DNA of 64,000 bases from Paenibacillus xylanivorans (GTDB lineage Bacteria > Bacillota > Bacilli > Paenibacillales > Paenibacillaceae), in the NCBI RefSeq assembly GCF_001280595.1, contig NZ_LITU01000075.1, positions 16,219 to 80,218 on the forward strand, read 5' to 3'. Shown here piece after piece: positions 57,740 through 64,000 of this stretch. The first letter of the stretch is position 1, and each line of letters starts with the position of its first letter. Under the pieces are notes generated by a model that saw only the letters and a list, made by a program, of their open reading frames with translations, searched no databases and was not told the origin of the DNA. Position numbers and translations under genes: made by a program.

Positions 57740-58411
57740 TTATTTCGTAATACGCCATTTCAAATACTCCTGTCTTCCCGCTCCCGACAGACGATACACT
57801 TCTCTCCAATTCTGTTCGGCTGATGCCGGCTTAGACTGTACACGACTGGGGCCAATCGTAATATCCGGGCCTTTGCGTTCTCGCAACAAACCACGAAGTA
57901 CCGTAATACCAATGATGCTCAAGCCAGTAAATACATACATCAGACGCATAAGCACATTACCTGAATCAGAGCCGGTAACCATGCCATGAAACAATAAACC
58001 GATGAATACGGGATAAGACAACATATGGAATATAAACCACCATTTGCGACCGAGCTTGTTACGCAGGTCACTGGATAGCAGGACGATCACCAAACCATAA
58101 AAGGATAACGTGCCCAGTCCGCTGCCAATTGGATGCACTGAAGCAGTAAATGGAATGAGCAATTCACTCCAAGTGAACGGGCTATAGTGATCAATATATA
58201 GGGTTAACGCATGCACAAGTCCAAGTCCGAAGGCGAGCCAAGTCGTCCGTGTATGCCATTTAAACATGGCCACTTTGGGTTTGCCTTTGGCCATGGGCAT
58301 CCCTTGGGCGATTCCCAGAAATACACCCGTAAAAAGCAGCAAATAAGCGGCTATCCCACTAATTCGAATGATATTCCACGTCGGCAGGTCATTTACAATC
58401 CATTGTGCCAT
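57740..58411 (-). CDS. Ferric-reductase-like transmembrane protein
   Basis: 223-residue membrane protein with six predicted helices and histidines in helices (FKWHTRTTWLAFGLGLVHALTLYIDH region; FIFHMLSYPVFIGLLFHGM) placed like the heme ligands of ferric-reductase/MsrQ-like domains. No FAD or NAD(P)H domain is present. Located just after apbE, it may take part in extracytoplasmic electron transfer. The ATG at 58411 has GGGGGAG 6 nt upstream. Confidence 0.8.
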   Translation of the reverse strand: MAQWIVNDLPTWNIIRISGIAAYLLLFTGVFLGIAQGMPMAKGKPKVAMFKWHTRTTWLAFGLGLVHALTLYIDHYSPFTWSELLIPFTASVHPIGSGLGTLSFYGLVIVLLSSDLRNKLGRKWWFIFHMLSYPVFIGLLFHGMVTGSDSGNVLMRLMYVFTGLSIIGITVLRGLLRERKGPDITIGPSRVQSKPASAEQNWREVYRLSGAGRQEYLKWRITK

Positions 58412-58444
58412 AGCCGGCTCCCCCATATCTGATAGACTTGTCGT

Positions 58445-59488
58445 TTATATAAGACTGAAGCGGTGATCCGGATCGAAACCAGGCCAGCGTTCAGCGAGCG
58501 TATCGGTATTCCCCCTAAAATAAGTACTCCCATCCCGAGTCATCCACAGGACGTCATGCCGATCGTAATGTCGGTTTAACCAGCCTACCGCTTCGATGCT
58601 CCCCAAGATACAAACGGTCTTGGCAATAATCTCACATTGCGATGCATGCTGGCCCAGAACGGTACACTGTAAAACATCCGTATCCGCGGGCTTCATCGTC
58701 CGGGGATCAATCAAATGATGCGAAAGGTTACCGTCCGTATTCTGCCACTGTCTTCGCACAATACCAGAAGTGGCAACTGCACCTTTCCTCAACTGAATAT
58801 TCCCTATCAGATTACGCTCCTCTTGAGAAGGATCGGTGACTTGCACGGACCACATCGGATGATCCGTTGTCCCCCACGCCTGTATATCTCCACCTGCATT
58901 AATTAACCCGGCCGGAATATGAAGTGTACGTTGCAACCAATCGGCAATACGCTCAACGGCCCAGCCCTTAACAATGCCCCCAAGGTCCAGCTCAGTTCCA
59001 GGGTCCTTATGAACCATTCTACTACCTTCCCTTTGAATCCAACGTGGGCGACTATAGTCATATTCGTCTCTCAACATATCTTTTATATCCGAATGTCGGA
59101 TGTCCAATCTGCGTTCGGTTCCTGATGGATGAAGCTCTCTTTGTTGCAGTTGCTCGAAGCTGACATCGTAACCAGAAGCTCGCAGAGCCTGAGAGATACC
59201 TGGCTGAAAAATCCCTTCCGTCTGACCAATATAACCGTATGCCAAACTTAACACTTCATCCATTGCTGCGGAGATTGGCATCCAGCCTGTGCAACGATTC
59301 AGACGATTCAATTCACTGTCTGCCGCAAATCGGCTGAAACGCTGTTCCTGCGTTTCGAACCAATTTTTCACCAGCGCTGCCGCATGCTCAGCCTCTTCCC
59401 GTCCCGCAGCCAACTGGACTTCCACGTCCGTGTTCATCGCCCGGAAGCGGAACCTAAGCAGACGGAAGGCTTGCTTCGTGCGGCTCAT
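58445..59488 (-). CDS. apbE: FAD:protein FMN transferase (ApbE)
   Basis: 347-residue ApbE-type enzyme that attaches FMN to Ser/Thr of target proteins. Motifs: FRAMNTDVEVQL at the start, LDLGGIVKGWAVERIADWL and INAGGDIQAWG in the core, and a late HHLIDPRT. No lipoprotein signal is visible. The ATG overlaps the stop of the 59485-59880 gene (ATGA), and the gene is followed by the ferric-reductase-like gene after 33 bases; the three form an operon. Confidence 0.92.
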   Translation of the reverse strand: MSRTKQAFRLLRFRFRAMNTDVEVQLAAGREEAEHAAALVKNWFETQEQRFSRFAADSELNRLNRCTGWMPISAAMDEVLSLAYGYIGQTEGIFQPGISQALRASGYDVSFEQLQQRELHPSGTERRLDIRHSDIKDMLRDEYDYSRPRWIQREGSRMVHKDPGTELDLGGIVKGWAVERIADWLQRTLHIPAGLINAGGDIQAWGTTDHPMWSVQVTDPSQEERNLIGNIQLRKGAVATSGIVRRQWQNTDGNLSHHLIDPRTMKPADTDVLQCTVLGQHASQCEIIAKTVCILGSIEAVGWLNRHYDRHDVLWMTRDGSTYFRGNTDTLAERWPGFDPDHRFSLI

Positions 59489-59880
59489 GATGCACCTGTG
59501 CGTGACTGATAGTTGCCACGGCTAAAACCGGAGTCTGTATCCTGATTGCTGCTCTGATCTGATATCCAGCCGCCCGACGATCTGTCTTGATTTGGAATGA
59601 TGCCGTTGCTTCCATCAGTCGTTCCCTCATCTGGGCTATAGCCCTCAATCGACGAGGCATTAGAACTGCTATCTGTGTTGTTCGTCCATTCGTCCATGAC
59701 TTCATCCTGGGTATCCACCTGGGTAGAAGCTGTACTGCTTATATCGGAACCATTAGCCGCCGCATAAGCGACATCAAAGGCATCAGAAGTTCTTACATAT
59801 TGAAAGAGTGCAGCCACGGTCAACGTTGCTGCCGCTGAGGCTTGCCATTTTCTCCATTGGTTTCGTTCTTTCCTGGTCAT
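59485..59880 (-). CDS. Low-complexity single-pass protein in the apbE operon
   Basis: 131-residue protein with a basic start (MTRKERNQWRKWQ), a hydrophobic segment at about 15-32 (ASAAATLTVAALFQYV) and a long Ser/Asn/Asp/Gly-rich tail ending QSRTGAS. Probably membrane-anchored with the tail outside. The last residues resemble the S/T-G-A-S/T core of ApbE flavinylation sites, but the match is short. The ATG at 59880 follows AGGGAAG. It overlaps apbE by 4 bases. Family not recognised. Confidence 0.65.
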   Translation of the reverse strand: MTRKERNQWRKWQASAAATLTVAALFQYVRTSDAFDVAYAAANGSDISSTASTQVDTQDEVMDEWTNNTDSSSNASSIEGYSPDEGTTDGSNGIIPNQDRSSGGWISDQSSNQDTDSGFSRGNYQSRTGAS

Positions 59881-60020
59881 CGCTCTTCCCTGCTTTCTAT
59901 GGCGAAGTTCATGCATTTATCATAGAAGTGCTGGCTTAAAAGAAGATGAATGAACCGTTAAGGGAGACTAAAGCTTTATTTTATTTAAGTCATTATTTAA
60001 GTCGTTACACGCAAAAAAAA

Positions 60021-60056
60021 AGACTCTGACCAGGAAGAACTCCTGCCTCAAAGTCT
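60021..60056 (-). terminator. Terminator after the MBL-fold gene
   Basis: AGACT/AGTCT outer stem with inner CAGGA/TCCTG stem, followed by T9 on the minus strand. Confidence 0.8.
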
Positions 60057-60062
60057 GTAAAC

Positions 60063-61052
60063 CTAAGTATTTTCTATAAATAAGAACACTCCGTCGGGCT
60101 GCTGCTTCTGTACAATAACCTCCCGCCGGATCAATTCCTGCAGATGCGCCAACGTCTCGCTCATCGCAAAGCGAAGCTGATGTGTTCCCAATCGGTCGCC
60201 GAACATCAATACACAGACATCATACGCATTCGTCGGTGCTTCGCGGATTCGCTCCATCATTTTCTGAAGGCGCTCTTCATGATGAGTGAGCAGATGGACC
60301 GTTCGATCGGCAAAATGATTAAATGGATTCCGATGCCCTGGATATGCCACCTCTACATCCAAAGCCCCCAGTCGATGCAACCCTTCCATATAAGATAATA
60401 AGGGCTGGTCGTCACTTCCCGGCTGCAGGCTGATATTCGGTGAGATCTGCGGCAATACCGCATCTCCACACAGGATCTCCCTGGAGTCCGGCGCATAGAA
60501 GGATAGATGTCCTGGCGCGTGACCACCTGTCTCTACAGCAAGCCACTTTTTCCCGCCCATAACCAGCCATTCGTCATCTTCAATCGGTGTTACAACCGGA
60601 AGTGGCGTAATCTGCGAGTTGAATCCTTCCATATGTCCGCCGATCTGCTCCGTCTTGTCTTCCGGCATCCCGTGGCGACCATAGTATTCCGGCAGCAACC
60701 TGTTAATCGTCGCATCAGGACCCCACATATAATCTGCCTCCTGGCGGGATCGTGTGGACATTCGAACAGGCGCACCCGTTTGCTGCTGTATCCAGCCGGA
60801 TAGCCCCAGATGATCGGGGTGATGGTGAGTCAGCACAACTTGCTTAATATCCTGAAAAGTTAAATTCAAACCTGCGAGTGCTTCGTACCACTCCTGTTCC
60901 GTTTCAGCACTGCGTGGTCCCGGGTCAACAATCGTTATTGTTCCGTCCGGTTCATGAAGTACATAGCTGTTCACCCAGCGCAGGGGAAAAGCCATAGTAA
61001 TCTTGACCCGATGCATGCCTACTGGCATGGAAATGGATTTCGTTTGCTTCAT
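60063..61052 (-). CDS. MBL-fold metallo-hydrolase
   Basis: 329-residue metallo-beta-lactamase fold enzyme. The metal motif is LTHHHPDHLGLSGW (about 75-88); further ligands are His in ETGGHAPGHLSFY and Asp in CGDAVLPQ, and His in AYPGHRNPF. A C-terminal helical domain (about 230-329) has a winged-helix look, as in several MBL hydrolases. GGAGGAG lies 6 nt before the ATG. It follows the methyltransferase by 18 bases and is probably cotranscribed. Substrate unknown. Confidence 0.88.
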   Translation of the reverse strand: MKQTKSISMPVGMHRVKITMAFPLRWVNSYVLHEPDGTITIVDPGPRSAETEQEWYEALAGLNLTFQDIKQVVLTHHHPDHLGLSGWIQQQTGAPVRMSTRSRQEADYMWGPDATINRLLPEYYGRHGMPEDKTEQIGGHMEGFNSQITPLPVVTPIEDDEWLVMGGKKWLAVETGGHAPGHLSFYAPDSREILCGDAVLPQISPNISLQPGSDDQPLLSYMEGLHRLGALDVEVAYPGHRNPFNHFADRTVHLLTHHEERLQKMMERIREAPTNAYDVCVLMFGDRLGTHQLRFAMSETLAHLQELIRREVIVQKQQPDGVFLFIENT

Positions 61053-61070
61053 TAATATTCTCCTCCAACT

Positions 61071-61814
61071 CTACTGCACAGGCCGATGACCGACAAAAAT
61101 CATCCGCGGCGATGTCTGCTCATCGTACTTTTCTTCATCATAACCGCCATGTACCTGATCCACCATAAGCCCTGCCTCGTGAAGCAGATCACGTAGTTGT
61201 TCACGGGTGTACAGCTTGACGCGTTCCTGATAGATTCGTGGTTTTTGGCCCGATGCGGTATCGGTGATGTGAATTTCTTTTTGCACAAATCCATCCTGGA
61301 TCTTGCGAAACTCCTCAATATTCTGTCCTTCGCTTTCACGTGTTGAATGCTGCACCAGATGACGAGTCACATAAGCTGTGTTCATAAAATCAATGATATA
61401 ACTGCCTCCCGGCTTCAGCATCCGATGAATGGCGCGTAATACTCGAAGTTGCTCTCCATCCTCTCGGAAATAACCAAACGAGGTAAACAGATTGACCACA
61501 GCGTCAAATCCGCCTTTCAGTGGAAGCTCGCGCATATCGGCGTGATACCACTCTACACGATTTTCGGTGTCCATGTTGCGTGCTTCACGCAGAAGCACAT
61601 CAGACAGGTCGATTCCGGTCACATGGAAACCAGCGTCAGCAAGGGCGAGAGAATGTCGGCCCATACCACAGCACAGATCCAGTACCTGGGATTTTGGCTG
61701 AAGCTTTAACCAGTTTATCATTTTATGTACTTCCTGATATGCACCTTGTACATCCCGATGTTTGTACACAAGAAGGTAGTCTTCTCCAAAACTCTTTTCA
61801 TACCATTCCGTCAT
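61071..61814 (-). CDS. Class I SAM-dependent methyltransferase
   Basis: 247-residue methyltransferase with motif I VLDLCCGMGRHSLALA at about 44-59, acidic motif II GIDLSDVLL, and the FTSFGYF segment common in this Firmicute group; the C-terminal half has a beta-rich insert (EIHITDTASGQKPRIYQERV). The ATG at 61814 follows GGAGGG by 9 nt. First gene of a two-gene unit with the MBL hydrolase. Substrate unknown. Confidence 0.87.
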   Translation of the reverse strand: MTEWYEKSFGEDYLLVYKHRDVQGAYQEVHKMINWLKLQPKSQVLDLCCGMGRHSLALADAGFHVTGIDLSDVLLREARNMDTENRVEWYHADMRELPLKGGFDAVVNLFTSFGYFREDGEQLRVLRAIHRMLKPGGSYIIDFMNTAYVTRHLVQHSTRESEGQNIEEFRKIQDGFVQKEIHITDTASGQKPRIYQERVKLYTREQLRDLLHEAGLMVDQVHGGYDEEKYDEQTSPRMIFVGHRPVQ

Positions 61815-62062
61815 TACGTATCGCCCTCCACATGGTCACTGGCCCAACTATCCGTAATACGCTGTTATTCCAGCCGGATTATATCTCTATAGTTTTTAGC
61901 CATTGTACCGTCTTTATCCTTCAAACTCAAAAATCCCCAAGGATTGTCCGCATTGAACGGCCGCAAACCACACGATATAATGTTAAACATAGTCAAGCCC
62001 CTGCGAATCGGTTAACTATACATAGAAGATTAATATCGAAACAATACGCCATTTTTTATATG

Positions 62063-62089
62063 ATGAATGAGATGAATGAAATGAATGAA
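62063..62089. repeat. 9-bp tandem repeat (ATGAATGAR) x3
   Basis: Three direct copies ATGAATGAG, ATGAATGAA, ATGAATGAA, 39 bases before the DUF72 start codon. The rest of the 313-base gap 61815-62127 shows no firm promoter. Confidence 0.7.
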
Positions 62090-62127
62090 GAGAACGCTGA
62101 CAGGAGAAGCAGCAGGAGGTGTTATTT

Positions 62128-63003
62128 ATGATTCGGATTGGACTTACGGGCTGGGGAGATCAGGAAGATTTATACCCGAACCGTACCAAAGCGAAAGACA
62201 AGCTCCGTCTGTATGGACAATATTTTACGACTGTGGAGGTAGACAGTTCCTTCTATGCGGTTCAGCCTCGGGACCGGATGGCACGCTGGGCAGCGGAGAC
62301 GCCGGAATCCTTTTCTTTTATCATCAAAGCCTATCAAGGGATGACAGGACATCTACGGGGAAAGCCCTATTTCACCAGCACCTCGGAGATGTATAAGGCT
62401 TTTCGCGAATCGTTGGAACCTGTCATGGAAGCAGGAAAGATGCAAGCAGCCTTGTTTCAGTATCCACCATGGTTTGAATGCAATCGGGACAACGTCAATG
62501 AACTGCGTGAAGTGAAGATGAGAATGGAAGGCACACCGTGTGCCCTCGAATTCCGTCATCGTAGCTGGTATGAAGAAGGCATGCGAGAGCGGACGCTGGC
62601 TTTTCTGAAGGAGCAAGGCTGGATTCACAGCGTCTGTGATGAACCTCAGGCAGGGCTAGGCTCTATCCCTATTGTACCCGAAGCTACCGACGCAGAGATG
62701 ACGCTGGTACGTATGCATGGGCGCAATGTATCAGGCTGGCATCAGAATGGTGCACCTAATTGGCGAGAGACCCGTTATCTGTATCGCTACAACCAGGAAG
62801 AGCTGCTGGAGTGGAAGGGTTATCTGGAGCAACTGCAAGAGCAGAGCAAGGATGTTTATGTGATTTTCAACAACAACTCGGGCGGCGACGCCGCTGCCAA
62901 TGCACAGATGATGATGGAGCTGCTGGAGCTGCCCGTGAAGCCCTTCCCCGACCGTACGGAACCGGAGGAGGAAGAGGGACCGGAGCAATTGGAGCTGTTT
63001 TAA
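62128..63003 (+). CDS. DUF72 family protein
   Basis: 291-residue TIM-barrel-like DUF72 protein. Family features: IRIGLTGWGDQEDLYP at the start, YFTTVEVDSSFYAVQP, ALEFRHRSWYEEG and the YVIFNNNSGGDAAANAQMM end. Function of the family is not known. The ATG at 62128 stands 7 nt after AGGAGGT; a GTG three codons upstream overlaps that box. The C-terminal tail is strongly acidic (EPEEEEGPEQ). Confidence 0.92.
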   Translation: MIRIGLTGWGDQEDLYPNRTKAKDKLRLYGQYFTTVEVDSSFYAVQPRDRMARWAAETPESFSFIIKAYQGMTGHLRGKPYFTSTSEMYKAFRESLEPVMEAGKMQAALFQYPPWFECNRDNVNELREVKMRMEGTPCALEFRHRSWYEEGMRERTLAFLKEQGWIHSVCDEPQAGLGSIPIVPEATDAEMTLVRMHGRNVSGWHQNGAPNWRETRYLYRYNQEELLEWKGYLEQLQEQSKDVYVIFNNNSGGDAAANAQMMMELLELPVKPFPDRTEPEEEEGPEQLELF

Positions 63004-63052
63004 CCACACGTTTAATTCGGAATCTGAATAGAATATTTCCATCCATAAGGAA

Positions 63053-63083
63053 AAAGCGGCAAGCCTTAGGGCTCTGCCGCTTT
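63053..63083. terminator. Bidirectional terminator
   Basis: AAAGCGGCA-AGCC/GGCT-TGCCGCTTT stem between the convergent DUF72 and GH88/105 genes. Confidence 0.85.
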
Positions 63084-63126
63084 ATTTGTCGTTAGGCTAC
63101 ATGCAGATGAACTCATGGTTGCTGTA

Positions 63127-64000
63127 TTAGCGTTGTGAGGCTTTAACCGTTGAGTCGAGCGAAATCCGGCTCAACTGCTGGTTCATTTTATATGCCTCAA
63201 TTCCTGCCAAGAGCACAATGCCGATACCGTGCGTATCGTTCAGAATCCAGCCCAGATCGTCCCGGTAATAGAGTGCGGTAAAGGAATAACCCGAACCCCG
63301 GCATACACCGTACACATTGCCTTTGTAATCAATGGACAGACGAGTCATGCCTTCCCATCCTTTGCGCACCGCATCCAGGAAGGCCGCGGGCTGCTCCAGC
63401 CAGCCTTCACGAATGCCGCGGGCATAGGCGTAGATGAACATCGATGTGCAAGAGGTTTCCTCATACGAATCCGGGCGGTTCAGCACCTGATGCCAGAGTC
63501 CATTTTCACCTTGCAGCGCCAGATATCCCTGACATAAATCCCGGTAGAAGCTCAGCATTTCCGGGCGTTTAACGTGATCACTTGGCAGAATCGATAGCAA
63601 TTCGGTTAGCGAAAACAGAACCCATCCATTTCCGCGCCCCCATGGAATGCCTGTCGCCCGCCCACGCACAAAATCATACACATGGGACATGATCTGCTGT
63701 TCGGGAATATAGAGATATTTGCGGAACATGAGAAACTGGTTGATCGCATCATCCCAATAAGAAGTATCTCCCGTTAACTGACCGTAACGCATCAGAAAAG
63801 GCGTGCTCATATACAGGTCATCACACCACATCGTTTCCTGACGCATCTCGCCGCTGCCACGAACACGGTAAAAGGCTCCGTCCTCCAGACGTTCCTGTTC
63901 ATCTGTAATGTAGTCCGCAATACGATCTGCGGTATCCCTGCCTCCACGAATGTCGCCGAGTTCCATCGCTGCGAGCAGCGTAGAGCCAAATGAACCGCAA
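63127..64000 (-). CDS. Glycoside hydrolase family 88/105 protein, C-terminal part
   Basis: The reading frame is open to the right edge, so the N-terminus is missing; about 290 residues are visible. Features of unsaturated rhamnogalacturonyl/glucuronyl hydrolases (YteR/YesR type): WCDDLYMSTPFLMRYG, IPWGRGNGWVLFSLTELL and GLWHQVLNRPDSYEETSCTSMF. These alpha/alpha-barrel enzymes remove the unsaturated sugar left by pectin lyases. The catalytic Asp in the WCDDLYM region is present. An in-frame ATG at 63966 is internal, not the start. Suggests use of plant polysaccharide. Confidence 0.9.
   Translation of the reverse strand, partial: CGSFGSTLLAAMELGDIRGGRDTADRIADYITDEQERLEDGAFYRVRGSGEMRQETMWCDDLYMSTPFLMRYGQLTGDTSYWDDAINQFLMFRKYLYIPEQQIMSHVYDFVRGRATGIPWGRGNGWVLFSLTELLSILPSDHVKRPEMLSFYRDLCQGYLALQGENGLWHQVLNRPDSYEETSCTSMFIYAYARGIREGWLEQPAAFLDAVRKGWEGMTRLSIDYKGNVYGVCRGSGYSFTALYYRDDLGWILNDTHGIGIVLLAGIEAYKMNQQLSRISLDSTVKASQR

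Overview
The window looks like a chromosomal segment of a Paenibacillus-type Firmicute. The basis is the gene order minC-mreDCB-radC-maf, then murC-folC-valS-spoVID-hemL-hemB-hemD-hemC-hemX-hemA, then engB-lonA-lonB-clpX-clpP-tig, which matches the conserved Bacillus/Paenibacillus backbone. Sporulation-type genes (spoVID-like, lonB, a GerM-domain lipoprotein), Firmicute Shine-Dalgarno sequences, a valine T-box leader and medium G+C agree with this. I could run no database search, so the genus is an inference.

Layout. 0-6 kb: cell-shape and division genes (minC fragment, mreD, mreC, mreB), radC, maf, a DUF4321-type membrane protein and a SPOR-domain membrane protein. 6-13.7 kb: murC, folC and valS behind a complete T-box leader (specifier GUC), then a spoVID-like LysM gene. 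13.8-22.7 kb: tetrapyrrole operon read leftward from hemA (hemA, hemX, sirC-like, hemC, a cobA-hemD fusion, hemB, hemL), with an RluA-type pseudouridine synthase at its end. The operon supplies uroporphyrinogen III for heme and also carries siroheme enzymes. 23-35.7 kb: speD, an unrecognised coiled-coil protein, engB, lonA, lonB, ispG, clpX, clpP, tig and a TPR-like gene; this is mainly protein quality control.

35.9-44.8 kb is an accessory block bounded by two almost identical tRNA-Arg(TCT) genes, each with its own terminator, in inverted orientation. It holds an MFS exporter, a giant secreted subtilase, a methyltransferase and an A+T-rich lone P-loop ATPase. 45-48.4 kb holds small proteins of unknown function and an AsnB-type asparagine synthetase.

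48.5-54 kb is the most interesting part: a tightly coupled five-gene operon resembling the uncharacterised STM4015-STM4014-STM4013-STM4012-STM4011 set of Salmonella (LRR-like protein, ATP-grasp ligase, alkaline-phosphatase/sulfatase-fold hydrolase, HemN/HemW-like radical SAM enzyme, radical SAM enzyme with C-terminal auxiliary-cluster cysteines). It is preceded by its own candidate promoter and a 32-codon small ORF with a strong ribosome binding site. This looks like an undescribed biosynthetic or modification pathway.

54-64 kb: rdgB, rph, a GerM lipoprotein, a PgpA-type phosphatase, a three-gene ApbE/ferric-reductase-like operon with a low-complexity secreted protein, an MBL-fold hydrolase, a methyltransferase, a DUF72 protein and a GH88/105-type hydrolase cut by the right edge. 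No CRISPR array, rRNA or insertion sequence was seen.
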